A stretch of 64,000 bases of DNA from Mycobacterium sp. DL (GCF_039729195.1 NZ_CP155796.1:496001-560000), one strand, 5' to 3'. Positions 9,074 through 17,443 are shown, counted from the stretch's first letter. Numbers and translations are program-made. The notes: a model not told the origin generated them from the letters alone.

Positions 9074-9685
9074 ATGGGTTCCGTGCTTGATGTCGAGGTC
9101 ATTGCCGACAGGGCCGCGGCGGTCAGCGCGCTCGACCCGATCCGCGGCAGGCTGCTGGCCGAGCTGGCTGAGCCCGCATCGGCGGCCTCGCTCGCGTCGC
9201 GGGTCGGCATCACCAGGCAGAAGGTCAACTACCACCTGCGCGCGCTGGAAGAGCACCATCTCGTCGAGGTGGCCGGCGAACGGCGCTGGGGCGGACTGAC
9301 CGAGCGTCTGCTGGTGGCCACCGCATCGTCGTACGTCGTGTCGCCCGCGGCGCTGGGGCCGGTGGCCGTCGACCCCGACAGGGCAGCGGACCGCTTGTCG
9401 GCGAGCTATCTGATCGCGGTGGCCGCCCGCACGGTCCGGGAGGTCGGCGATCTGTGGCGGACTGCAAGGACCAAGCACAAGCGCTTGGCGACGCTGTCGA
9501 TCGACACGGCGGTCACCTTCGGTTCGGCTGCTGATCGGGCTGCGTTCACCGACGAACTGGCCGGTGCGGTCACCGCTTTGGTGGCGCGTTACCACGACGA
9601 GACGAATCCACGCGGCCGTAGTCATCGCGTGGTACTGGCGGCCTACCCGATGCCCATGAAAACCACTGAGCCACAGGGAGAGTGA
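9074..9685 (+). CDS. ArsR-like winged-helix transcriptional regulator
   Basis: 203 residues from the ATG at 9074. Residues ~18-75 form a winged helix of the ArsR/HTH_20 type (RGRLLAELAEPASAASLASRVGITRQKVNYHLRALEE, shown here only in part: helix-turn-helix at SRVGITRQKVNYHLRAL). No cysteine metal site is seen, so it is probably not a metal sensor. The C-terminal ~120 residues are typical of regulators paired with SRPBCC proteins. Its stop overlaps the next gene's first possible codon, giving a two-gene operon. A TTG at 9059 is in frame, but translation from there would put the operator inside the coding region. Confidence 0.85.
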   Translation: MGSVLDVEVIADRAAAVSALDPIRGRLLAELAEPASAASLASRVGITRQKVNYHLRALEEHHLVEVAGERRWGGLTERLLVATASSYVVSPAALGPVAVDPDRAADRLSASYLIAVAARTVREVGDLWRTARTKHKRLATLSIDTAVTFGSAADRAAFTDELAGAVTALVARYHDETNPRGRSHRVVLAAYPMPMKTTEPQGE

Positions 9686-9687
9686 CG

Positions 9688-10491
9688 ATGCCACTGAACA
9701 AGGATGCCGATGGCAGGCGCTGGGTCGAGATGGAGTTCCTGGTGCCGGGAACTCCTGAGCAGGTGTGGCATGCCATCGCCACGGGTCCCGGGATGAGCGC
9801 CTGGTTCACCCCGACGTTGGTCGACGAACAAGTTGGCGGCGCAATCGAATTCGACTTCGGAGACGGCTCGGCCAGTCCGGGAGTAGTGACCGCATGGGAC
9901 CCGCCGGTGCGGTTCGGGTACGAAGAGCACGGCTGGAGCGGCGATGCACCGCCGGTGGCGACCGAGGTCGTGGTGACGAGCAGGTCGGGGGACCGCTGTG
10001 TGGTGCGGATGGTGCACAGCCTGTTCACCGACCGTGACGACTGGGACGACGAGCTGGAGAGCTTCGAGTCGGGCTGGCCAGGATTCTTCGAGGTCCTCCG
10101 CGTCTACCTCGCCCATTTTGCGGGGCAGCCCGCAGCGTCGGCCCGTGTGATGACCGTGCACCCTGGCGGTGCGACCGAAGCCTGGTCGACGCTCGCCGCG
10201 GCGCTGGGGGTGTCCGGTCTCGACGTCGGAAGTCACTGCCAATCATCCTCCGGGGCGCCGCAACTGGACGGTGTCGTGGAGCGAGTGCACCAGGACGCAC
10301 AGAGCCGCGAGATGATGCTGCGCGTGAGCGCGCCCGCTCCGGGTGTCGCGGTGATCGGCGGTTTCGGCATGGGCGACCAGAGCCGGTTGATGGTCAGCAT
10401 GTACTTCTACGGTGAGACCGCAGCCGAGATCGCCACCGTCGAACAGCCGAAATGGCATGCCTGGATGGCAGAGTTGGCGAAAGTGGTTTAG
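9688..10491 (+). CDS. SRPBCC (AHSA1-type) domain protein
   Basis: 267 residues. The N-terminal ~150 residues have the START/Bet v1-like AHSA1 pattern (WVEMEFLVPGTPEQVWHAI, then TGPGMSAWFTP), which forms a hydrophobic ligand pocket; the C-terminal ~100 residues are a second, less clear domain. The ATG at 9688 is preceded by GGGAG at 9676-9680; a GTG at 9682 overlapping the upstream stop is possible but sits too close to that site. ArsR-AHSA1 pairs are common in actinobacteria and are thought to answer small organic ligands. The ligand is unknown. Confidence 0.85.
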   Translation: MPLNKDADGRRWVEMEFLVPGTPEQVWHAIATGPGMSAWFTPTLVDEQVGGAIEFDFGDGSASPGVVTAWDPPVRFGYEEHGWSGDAPPVATEVVVTSRSGDRCVVRMVHSLFTDRDDWDDELESFESGWPGFFEVLRVYLAHFAGQPAASARVMTVHPGGATEAWSTLAAALGVSGLDVGSHCQSSSGAPQLDGVVERVHQDAQSREMMLRVSAPAPGVAVIGGFGMGDQSRLMVSMYFYGETAAEIATVEQPKWHAWMAELAKVV

Positions 10492-10510
10492 CCCGAGCCG
10501 AATCCAGCGG

Positions 10511-12040
10511 TCAGGCTGCTTGGTTGTCGGGTGGTGCGGGTCCGCCGGGTTCGCTGGTGTGGTCGCTCGGTTCGGGGTCGATTTGTTCGGGGGTGATGGG
10601 TTCGGGGGCAACCCGCTCGGCGACGATCGGTTCAGGGTCGATCGGCTCCGAGGCGATCGGTTCGGCGTCGCCGGGTTCGGGTTCTTCTGGTGGGCGGAGG
10701 AGGGCTTCGGGGCGGTGGTAGTAGTTGATCCGTGCTTGGCCGGTGTCCAGTCCCGGTGGTGGGATCCATTCGACTTCGTGGCGGTCGTTCATCCGGGTGG
10801 TCCAGCCGCCGTTGGTATTGACCATTCTGTTGTCGGGTCCACACGCGAGGCCGAGGTCGTCGATGTTGGTGTTGCCGCCGTGGGACCAGTCGGCGGTGAC
10901 ATGGTGAACCTGGGCGCCGTAGGCGCCGACGGTGCAGCACGGTTTGGTGCAGCCGTTCTCGCGGGCGATGAGCATGAGCCGCTGAGCGGGGGAGGCGATG
11001 CGTTTGGTGCGGAACAGGTCCAGCGCGGATCCGGTGGCGCGGTCGAACACGGCGAGGCTGTGGTGGGCGTGGGCGCCGAGGCGGACCACGTCTTTGATCG
11101 GGATGATGGTGCCGCCGCCGGTGACACCGACCCCGGCTCTGCTTTCGAGGTCTTGGAGGGTGGTGCGGATGATGATCGACACCGGGAGTCCGTTGAGGTC
11201 GCCCAGGCCGCTCATCAACGCGATCCGCCCGACCACCACCAGCGCGTCGTGTTGGCGTTGGGCCAGGCTGCGGTGGTCGTTGTCGATCTGGGCTTGGCTC
11301 GGTGTGCCCGACGTGCAGGGCTCAGGGTCATCGGGGTTGCACATGCCGGGGGCGGCGAATTTGGCGAAGATCGCCTCCAGAGTCGCCCACGCCTCGGGGG
11401 TCATCTCCCCGGAGAGCGGGATGTTGCCGTTGCGCTGTTGTTTCCCTGCCGATAGCCCGCGGGTGCGGGCGCGTTCGGTGTCGTCGGGTTCGGGGCCGTC
11501 CTGGTCGAGCAGGAACAACCGCAGCGCGGCGGTCTCCTTGAGTTCCTTCGGCCCCACTCCGACCGCGACGCGGACCAGGTCGACTTCGAACTGGGCGGCG
11601 GTGGCCGCGTCGACGAAACCCGGCAACTTTGTGACCGCAGCGCGGATCACCGCGACATGCTCGCTGGTGATCAGCCCGAGAGCTTGGGCGGCCGCGGTCG
11701 CCGGCAGCGCTGCAGGGAGGGGCTCTCCGGTGATCGTGCGTCGCGGCGCCAACACCGCGGCCTCGTTCAGGCGGCGATTCGCTTCGGCCCCGGATATGCG
11801 CCAGCGGACGGTCAGGACGTCCTTCCAGGACTTGGCGCCCAGCTGCTGCGGAATGGTCTCAGTCTGTAGCCGGGCCAGCAGCCGCTGACTCACAGCCGGC
11901 AGCTGGCAGGTCAGGGTCTGCAAATCGTCGAGGGGCCCGATCAGCTCTGCGCGGGTCAACAGGTCGATGTCGCAGGCGGCGACCGCGTCGAAGGCGGCCC
12001 GCAACGCGGTCACCGCCTCCTGCAAACCCGTTCCCGACAT
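10511..12040 (-). CDS. 13E12/DUF222-type HNH endonuclease protein
   Basis: 509 residues. Residues ~1-300 are the DUF222 region (begins MSGTGLQEAVTALRAAFDAV). Near residue 375-430 is an HNH nuclease motif: paired cysteines (CTKPCCT), then QVHHVTADWSHGG and DNRMVNTNGG. The tail is rich in Glu-Pro-Ile repeats. This is the M. tuberculosis REP13E12-type family, often multicopy and associated with mobile or repeated DNA; some members carry SOS boxes. A matching LexA-like box lies just upstream (12044-12059), which favours the ATG at 12040 over the one at 12055 inside that box. It is convergent with the SRPBCC gene (19 bp). Confidence 0.85.
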   Translation of the reverse strand: MSGTGLQEAVTALRAAFDAVAACDIDLLTRAELIGPLDDLQTLTCQLPAVSQRLLARLQTETIPQQLGAKSWKDVLTVRWRISGAEANRRLNEAAVLAPRRTITGEPLPAALPATAAAQALGLITSEHVAVIRAAVTKLPGFVDAATAAQFEVDLVRVAVGVGPKELKETAALRLFLLDQDGPEPDDTERARTRGLSAGKQQRNGNIPLSGEMTPEAWATLEAIFAKFAAPGMCNPDDPEPCTSGTPSQAQIDNDHRSLAQRQHDALVVVGRIALMSGLGDLNGLPVSIIIRTTLQDLESRAGVGVTGGGTIIPIKDVVRLGAHAHHSLAVFDRATGSALDLFRTKRIASPAQRLMLIARENGCTKPCCTVGAYGAQVHHVTADWSHGGNTNIDDLGLACGPDNRMVNTNGGWTTRMNDRHEVEWIPPPGLDTGQARINYYHRPEALLRPPEEPEPGDAEPIASEPIDPEPIVAERVAPEPITPEQIDPEPSDHTSEPGGPAPPDNQAA

Positions 12041-12043
12041 GCT

Positions 12044-12059
12044 TCGAACATACATTCGA
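12044..12059 (-). promoter_or_regulatory. LexA-like SOS box
   Basis: TCGAACATACATTCGA on the + strand. The mycobacterial SOS consensus is TCGAAC, four bases, GTTCGA; this site matches 11 of 12 fixed positions (A for G at the start of the right arm). It sits 4 bp upstream of the HNH gene start. SOS boxes are documented upstream of REP13E12-family genes in M. tuberculosis, which supports the reading. Confidence 0.7.
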
Positions 12060-12167
12060 CCACCGACAAATCGGGACGCCGTCGGCTGGGCGTCAATGCC
12101 GGCGTCGCTACCTGATCGTGGCCGAATCTTTATCGGAGATGGGGCGTCGAGCCGTCACGATGGAGCG

Positions 12168-12839
12168 ATGCGCCGATCGCTGATATTGCTGTGCGCGGCG
12201 ATGGTCTGTGCGGTGATGGGCATACTGACCGCGCCGCAGTCCCTCTCGCAGTCGGCGCCGTGGTTCGCCCGCTCCGTCGGAGGTGCCACCCAGGTTCTTG
12301 CGGTCACCGGCACAGGTGGGTCCGACGCCAAGCTCGATGTCTGGGAGCGGACCGCCGCGGGCTGGCAGCCGGTGACCGGCGGCATCGGGGTTCCGGCGAA
12401 GATCGGCTCAAAAGGCATGTCGCCCAATCACTTCGACGGTTCATTGATGACGCCGAAAGGCATCTACACGCTGGATTTCGCGTTCGGCACCGAACCCAAC
12501 CCCGGCGGCGGCCTGCAGTACGTCCAGGTCGGACCCGACCACTGGTGGGACGGCGACATGGAGAGCCCGACCTACAACACCATGCAGGTGTGCAAGAAAG
12601 ACGAGTGCCCGTTCAACACCTCGCTGAGCGCGGGCACCGAGAACCTGCAGATCCCGCAGTACGCCCATGCAGTGGTGATGGGCGTCAACAAGGAACGGGT
12701 CCCCGGCAAGGGCGGTGCGTTCTTCGTGCACAGCACCGACGGCGGGGCCACAGCCGGGTGCGTGGCGATCGACGATGCCACGCTGGTGACGATCATGCGC
12801 TGGCTGCGGCCGGGCGCGATGATCGCGATCACCGAGTAG
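12168..12839 (+). CDS. Secreted L,D-transpeptidase-like (YkuD-type, COG3786) protein
   Basis: 223 residues with a signal peptide (MRRSLILLCAAMVCAVMG and on to ~residue 30). The C-terminal half has the YkuD-type catalytic motif in its COG3786 form: FFVHSTDGGATAGCVAID, with the His and Cys of the active site, then a conserved tail (LRPGAMIAI). Classical L,D-transpeptidases have SHGC; the TAGC form is usual in this subfamily. It probably acts on peptidoglycan stem peptides outside the membrane; cross-linking activity is not proven by sequence. Start ATG 12168 is preceded by GATGGAGCG. It stands alone, facing the NTF2-like gene. Confidence 0.78.
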   Translation: MRRSLILLCAAMVCAVMGILTAPQSLSQSAPWFARSVGGATQVLAVTGTGGSDAKLDVWERTAAGWQPVTGGIGVPAKIGSKGMSPNHFDGSLMTPKGIYTLDFAFGTEPNPGGGLQYVQVGPDHWWDGDMESPTYNTMQVCKKDECPFNTSLSAGTENLQIPQYAHAVVMGVNKERVPGKGGAFFVHSTDGGATAGCVAIDDATLVTIMRWLRPGAMIAITE

Positions 12840-12867
12840 CGGTCACAGATGCTCAGGCCGGTGTGAA

Positions 12868-13326
12868 TCAGAGATTCAGTGCGCGGCCGGCTTTGACCTT
12901 GAAGTTCAACGCTTCCAGCGACATCGAGGCGTCGTAGGTGCGGTCGTAGCCGGTTTCGCAGATCTTCCAGCCATCCTCGGTTCGGCGGTACCTGTCGTGG
13001 TAGAAGCCGGCACCGATCAGCATGAAGTTGAAGTCGGGCGCGATCACCCGGTCCTGCAGGTACCAGGTCGCTTTGGCCTCGTCGCCGTCGACGGTGATCT
13101 CGGGGTGGTTGACGCGGTGTTCGGTCAGGATCTCGGGCCCCAGCGAGTTGCGCATGAAGCCGACGAGCTCGTCGCGGCTGGTGAAGTGGTGCTCCTCGCC
13201 GATCGACTCTCCGTACCGGCCGATCACATCGTCGGTGAGAGTCTCGGCGAACTCGTCCCAGTGTTTGGTGTCGAGCGCGCGGAGATACCGGTACTTGACC
13301 TGCTTGATGTCGTCGATGTCACCCAT
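12868..13326 (-). CDS. SnoaL/NTF2-like protein
   Basis: 152 residues from the ATG at 13326 (MGDIDDIKQVKYRYLRAL). The opening helix followed by DTKHWDEFAETLTDDV and the closing strand pattern (WKICETGYDRTYDA) fit the SnoaL_4 branch of the NTF2 fold. Such proteins act as small isomerases, hydratases or ring-hydroxylation accessory subunits; the actual role is unknown. It is divergent from the Hsp70-like gene at 13416 with an 89-bp gap. A longer frame to 13353 adds residues that do not fit the family. Confidence 0.75.
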   Translation of the reverse strand: MGDIDDIKQVKYRYLRALDTKHWDEFAETLTDDVIGRYGESIGEEHHFTSRDELVGFMRNSLGPEILTEHRVNHPEITVDGDEAKATWYLQDRVIAPDFNFMLIGAGFYHDRYRRTEDGWKICETGYDRTYDASMSLEALNFKVKAGRALNL

Positions 13327-13415
13327 TGCGACATTGCAGCACACCCTCAGCAATCACGGGTAGGCCGAGTGTCTGACTGGCCGGAATCGGTGTGGCCGCT
13401 ATCGTGGCCTGGGTC

Positions 13416-15206
13416 ATGACCGATCCCCTCGGGTTGTCCATCGGGACGACCAACCTTGTCGCAGCGAGTGTCGGACAGCAGCCGGTGATTCGCCGTTCGG
13501 TGCTGACTGTTTTCGGCCACGCCGCCCCCGAGGTCGGCACGCCTCCGGCACACAGCGGCGACGGGGTGGTGCTGTCCGGTTTCGTGGACCGGATCGGTGA
13601 TTCGGTGCCGCTGGTGGCCGCCGACGGTGCCAGTTACCCGGCCGAACAACTGCTGGTCGAAGCGCTCGAGTCGATGGCGGGCCTGGCCACGCCTCAACCG
13701 CCCGCGGACGTGGCCATCGCCGTGCCCTCGTACTGGACTCCGGCGATGACGGGGGCGTTGCACGCCGCGTTGAGAGCCAGTTCGATCCTGTCGCCCGGCG
13801 GTATGGTGCCGAGGCTGATTCCTGATGCCGTGGCAGCCCTGACCGCCTTGAACGCCAACCCGGGCATCAACAGGCAGGGCGTGGTGGCGCTGTTGGACTT
13901 CGGCGGCGGAGGTACCAGCATCACGCTGGCCGACGCGGCGTCGGCGTTCACCGTGATCGACGGCACCGACAGGTTCCCCGATTTCGCCGGGGACCAGATC
14001 GATCAGGCATTGCTGAGCCATGTCCTGGACGGCATCGCCGGCGGAGGCGACGTCGACCCCGGCCAGACCGCCGCTGTCGGTTCGCTGGCATCGTTGCGGG
14101 AACAGTGCCGCTCTGCCAAGGAGCGGCTGTCCCGGGAGACTGTGACCGGGATGTCGGTCGAACTCCCCGGATACCGCGGCGACATCCGCGTGACACGAGC
14201 CGAGTTGGAGGAGTTGATCGCTCGGCCGCTGACCGGCGTCGTCGACGCACTCGATGACATGTTGGGGCGCAACAACATCAGCTGGGCCGCTGTCTCCGCG
14301 GTCGCGTTGGTCGGCGGCGGGGCGAGCATTCCGCTTATCGTGCAACGCCTTTCGGAGCGCTCGCGCGCCCGGGTGGTGACGACGCCGCAGCCCGCCCTGG
14401 ACGCCGGCGTCGGTGCGGCACTCTTTGCGGCCTACGGGCGCAGCGCGGATACCGCGACCTGGGTCGCACCGCCGGCCGGAGTGCCCGGTCCGCCGGCAGC
14501 GGATCCGGGGTCGTCGACATTCCGGGCACTGGCGTGGTCGCAGGACGACGACGCCGGCGACGACGTCGTTCCCTACTCCGGGGAAGACCCCTACCTCACC
14601 GCCGAGGCGTACGAGCCGACCGAGAACTTCGAGCCGGAACCCGTCGCGCATGACGACGACGTCAAGCCCTGGCAACGTCTGCCGATGGCGGTGTTCGGGA
14701 TCGCGGCGGCGCTCGCCCTCGTCGCCGTAGGTGGTGTTGCCATCGCGCTGACCAGTGTCGACAGCGACGAACCGACCACCCCGACCCCGGGCAACGTGCC
14801 GCTGAGCAGCGAGCTGCCACCGTCGCAGGACGCCGTGACCGTCACCAATGAGCCTGTGCAGCCGCCGCCACCGGCACCCACGACAGCGGTCGCTCCGCCG
14901 CCCGCGGTGGTGACGACGCCTCCGCCCGTCACGCCCGCGCCGACGACCACCACCACGACGTCGCCGACCACCACAACCACAACCACGACGACGACCACCA
15001 CCACGACGACTACGACTACGACAACGACGACGACCACCACGACGCCCCCGACCACGACGACGACCACAACGATGACGACGACGTCACCGCCGCCGCCGAC
15101 GACGACGACCGTCTCGACGATCCCGACCACGCCGATGACGACGACGTATCTCGACATTCCGTTCGTCCCGGTGCCCATTCCGATACCGGTTCCGGACACT
15201 CCGTAA
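13416..15206 (+). CDS. Hsp70-like membrane protein 1 with a polythreonine tail
   Basis: 596 residues in three parts. Residues 1-~340 follow the Hsp70/actin ATPase fold: phosphate-1 loop LGLSIGTTNLVAA (DnaK has Asp where this has Ser), phosphate-2 loop LLDFGGGGTSITLADA, AKERLS in the connecting helix, and adenosine loop VALVGGGASIPLIVQRL. There is no DnaK substrate-binding domain. A membrane helix follows at ~423-448 (MAVFGIAAALALVAVGG). The last ~145 residues are Pro/Thr-rich, with 26 consecutive Thr at 14967-15044. The positive-inside pattern suggests the ATPase part is cytoplasmic and the tail external. Paralogues are at 55191-57017 and 62651 onward. It is not a DnaK chaperone; whether it binds or hydrolyses ATP is unknown. 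Confidence 0.85.
   Translation: MTDPLGLSIGTTNLVAASVGQQPVIRRSVLTVFGHAAPEVGTPPAHSGDGVVLSGFVDRIGDSVPLVAADGASYPAEQLLVEALESMAGLATPQPPADVAIAVPSYWTPAMTGALHAALRASSILSPGGMVPRLIPDAVAALTALNANPGINRQGVVALLDFGGGGTSITLADAASAFTVIDGTDRFPDFAGDQIDQALLSHVLDGIAGGGDVDPGQTAAVGSLASLREQCRSAKERLSRETVTGMSVELPGYRGDIRVTRAELEELIARPLTGVVDALDDMLGRNNISWAAVSAVALVGGGASIPLIVQRLSERSRARVVTTPQPALDAGVGAALFAAYGRSADTATWVAPPAGVPGPPAADPGSSTFRALAWSQDDDAGDDVVPYSGEDPYLTAEAYEPTENFEPEPVAHDDDVKPWQRLPMAVFGIAAALALVAVGGVAIALTSVDSDEPTTPTPGNVPLSSELPPSQDAVTVTNEPVQPPPPAPTTAVAPPPAVVTTPPPVTPAPTTTTTTSPTTTTTTTTTTTTTTTTTTTTTTTTTTPPTTTTTTTMTTTSPPPPTTTTVSTIPTTPMTTTYLDIPFVPVPIPIPVPDTP
14967..15044 (+). repeat. 26-codon threonine tract
   Basis: Twenty-six consecutive Thr codons using all four of ACC, ACG, ACA and ACT in irregular order, flanked by Ser-Pro and Pro-Pro. 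The mixed codons argue for selection on the amino-acid run rather than simple slippage of one codon, although the tract should be length-variable. Thr-Pro-rich external segments are typical targets of mycobacterial protein O-mannosylation. Confidence 0.9.
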
Positions 15207-15300
15207 CCTGCTGGAAATTTACGACCAAGTCAGAATCCCCCTGAGGTATAGGGTTTTCCCCGATTCCTTCCGGGGGCTCGGCGGCATATCTTTTTCACGT

Positions 15301-15339
15301 CGGTTCGATCGGCTGCGGAGGGGACAGCCGATCGAGCCG
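15301..15339. terminator. Hairpin between convergent genes
   Basis: Arms CGGTTCGATCGGCTG (15301-15315) and CAGCCGATCGAGCCG (15325-15339) pair over 15 bp with one G-U, around a 9-base loop. It lies between the Hsp70-like gene (stop 15206) and the convergent monooxygenase (stop 15350), where a shared terminator is expected. There is no good T-run on either side, so its termination strength is uncertain. Confidence 0.55.
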
Positions 15340-15349
15340 GCTATCGATT

Positions 15350-16609
15350 TCAGCCCTTGGCCGGTCGGCGCGCGAACTCCGGCGCCCGTTCCGGACGGAT
15401 TCCGACACCCACCAGGTAGCCGGGGATCACCGCGAGCCACGGGACGAGTTCCACCAATCGCACGAGCGTCGTAGGTATCCCGGCGCTGTCGTCGCCGCGC
15501 ACGATCGGCCCGAGCAACCGCTTGTCGATCTGGCGCTGCAGCGCCTGCGTCACCGCGGTGGGCGCGACACGGCGGCGCCGCACCGCGGCCAGGTCACGGT
15601 CGGTCACCATGCCCCGGCGTAGCGGCTCGGCCAGCAGCCGCGCCGTCGCCACACCGTCCTGCACGGCAACGTTGATTCCCACCCCGCCCGCCGGCGACAT
15701 CGCGTGCGCGGCGTCGCCGATACACAGCAGCCCGTCGGTGTGCCAGCGCCGCAGTCGGTTCATCCGTACGTCGAGATGCTTGACGTCGTCGAGTGTGGTG
15801 ATCGACTGGACCGTCTCGCCGGCTTCGGGAAGCAGTTCCAGCACATCGGCGTGGAACGCCGCGAGGCCGCGGGCCCGCATGCGGCTGTCGGATCCCTTCG
15901 GAATGAGCAGGGCGATCTGCAGGTAACCCTCCCGCGGGATCACGATCATCGCCTTGCCGGGCGCCACACGCGGAAACAGGGTGAAGTGCGCGTCGTCCTG
16001 CCGGCGCGGCAACCGGAACCACCACACGTCGAAGCTGACCGGCCATTCGCGGACCCGCAGCCCGGCGTCGCGGCGGACCGACGATCCGCCGTCGCGGCGG
16101 ACCGACGATCCGCGCCCGTCACACCCGACGGTGAGATCGGCCCTCAGTTCACCCGGGCCGTCCACGCCCTCGTAGCGGACCCCCGTGATGCGGCCGCCGT
16201 CGCGGCGCAGGCCGGTGACCTCGGTGCTCATCCGCAGCGTGAAGGTGGGCTCGGCGGCACCCGCCTCGGCCAACAGGTTGAGCAGATCCCACTGCGGGAC
16301 CATCGCCACGTACGGATGGGGTTGGCGGAGCCGCCCGAAGTCGACCATGGTGACCGAATGCCCGGGGCTGACGTCGAACGTGCCCTTCCGGAGCCGGCTG
16401 TGCGGCAACGCGGCGAACTTCGGCCAGAGCCCGAGTTCGTCGATGAGCCGCAGCGTCGTGGGGTGCACGGTGTCGCCGCGGAAGTCCCGCAGGAAGTCGG
16501 CGTGCTTCTCGAGCACGGTCACCTCGACGCCGGCGCGCGCCAGCAGCAGCCCGAGCACCATCCCTGCCGGGCCGCCACCGACGACCGCACAGGTCGTCTT
16601 CTCGGTCAC
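15350..16609 (-). CDS. FAD-dependent monooxygenase (PHBH/UbiH-type)
   Basis: 419 residues. Residues 5-35 hold the dinucleotide fold (AVVGGGPAGMVLGLLLARAG), a central segment has VGCDGRGSSVRR (the DG motif), and CIGDAAHAMSPAGGVGINVA is the second FAD-binding motif of aromatic hydroxylases. It probably hydroxylates an aromatic or quinone-like substrate with NAD(P)H and O2; the substrate is unknown. The GTG at 16609 is preceded by GGAG at a 5-base spacing, which decides the start. A 24-bp tandem repeat (16067-16114) duplicates eight residues within the DG-motif region. Confidence 0.85.
   Translation of the reverse strand: MTEKTTCAVVGGGPAGMVLGLLLARAGVEVTVLEKHADFLRDFRGDTVHPTTLRLIDELGLWPKFAALPHSRLRKGTFDVSPGHSVTMVDFGRLRQPHPYVAMVPQWDLLNLLAEAGAAEPTFTLRMSTEVTGLRRDGGRITGVRYEGVDGPGELRADLTVGCDGRGSSVRRDGGSSVRRDAGLRVREWPVSFDVWWFRLPRRQDDAHFTLFPRVAPGKAMIVIPREGYLQIALLIPKGSDSRMRARGLAAFHADVLELLPEAGETVQSITTLDDVKHLDVRMNRLRRWHTDGLLCIGDAAHAMSPAGGVGINVAVQDGVATARLLAEPLRRGMVTDRDLAAVRRRRVAPTAVTQALQRQIDKRLLGPIVRGDDSAGIPTTLVRLVELVPWLAVIPGYLVGVGIRPERAPEFARRPAKG
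16067..16114 (-). repeat. In-frame 24-bp tandem duplication in the monooxygenase
   Basis: Two adjacent 24-bp copies (16067-16090 and 16091-16114) that differ only in the last base. In the protein they give SSVRRDGG followed by SSVRRDAG, directly after the conserved GCDGRG. Near-identity suggests a recent duplication. Confidence 0.85.
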
Positions 16610-16658
16610 CGCTCCATGGTGGCTGATCCGCGGCGGTCCAGAATCGGATTCGACGGGA

Positions 16659-17414
16659 TCAGGTTGGTGGCGACGGAGTCGCCTGATGCCGTTCGATCCA
16701 CTGACGCCCGGCCTTCGCGGCTCGGGTGAGGGCACCGTGTTCACCCAGGTAGGCGGCGATCGCACCGATTCCGGGCAGCATGCCCAGGTATCGGAACGGG
16801 GCGCGCGAGTGCGGCCGCTTGGCGAGTTCGTCGCCGATGGCGTCGAACAGTCCGACGAGCCTCCACAGCGCTTTGGCGATGCCCAGCGGCGTGCGGGGAA
16901 TCGCTGCCGCCGACTCGTCGGCGGGGTCGCTGTTCTTGATGTTCGACAGGTCGCGGTGGCACAGCACCTCGGCGAGCATCCGCACCTGCGATTTCTGGTC
17001 CGAGACGTCCAGTTCCCGGGCCACCGCGCACAACACGATGGCCTGGCTGGCGAAGCCGAGCAGGTCCTGGATCGGCAGTTGGCGTCCCACCGCCCCCAAG
17101 ACCCCGGGGAACGCCACCGCGATCGTGCTCACCGAACCGACGCGGCGCACCCACCAGTTGATCCTGGCGTCGGTGTCCATGTCGTCCCACGCCAGCGTGC
17201 CGGGGACGTCGGCCGCATTCAGGACACACCCCAAACCGTCGGCGATCTTGTCGAGCGGCCCGGCATCCTCGTCGGCGCGACGTCGCTTGAGGCCCAGCGG
17301 ATCCGTTCCCCACAGCACATCCAGGAGCGGGTTGATGATCTGTACGGCGCGCCGCAGGGCGTCCTCGACGGCGTCGTCGTCGATCTTCACCTCGGGGGTC
17401 GGTAGGAGATTCAC
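16659..17414 (-). CDS. Conserved hypothetical protein
   Basis: 251 residues from the GTG at 17414, which has GGAG four bases upstream. I do not recognise a family. Two moderately hydrophobic segments (VSTIAVAFPGVLGAVG and LLGFASQAIVLCAVARELD) lie mid-protein, and the rest is helical and charged, so a peripheral or membrane-associated helical protein is possible. No catalytic motif is visible. It lies between a monooxygenase and a molybdopterin oxidoreductase on the same strand, 29 bp from the latter's stop and 49 bp before the former's start, so the three may be co-transcribed. Confidence 0.6.
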   Translation of the reverse strand: MNLLPTPEVKIDDDAVEDALRRAVQIINPLLDVLWGTDPLGLKRRRADEDAGPLDKIADGLGCVLNAADVPGTLAWDDMDTDARINWWVRRVGSVSTIAVAFPGVLGAVGRQLPIQDLLGFASQAIVLCAVARELDVSDQKSQVRMLAEVLCHRDLSNIKNSDPADESAAAIPRTPLGIAKALWRLVGLFDAIGDELAKRPHSRAPFRYLGMLPGIGAIAAYLGEHGALTRAAKAGRQWIERHQATPSPPT

Positions 17415-17443
17415 TGCTCCATCATGTCCCCTGCGGCGATTGC

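Noticed and set aside
14591..15199. Minus-strand frame with long valine runs
   Set aside because: It is the complement of the polythreonine tract of the Hsp70-like gene and has no ribosome site or domain.
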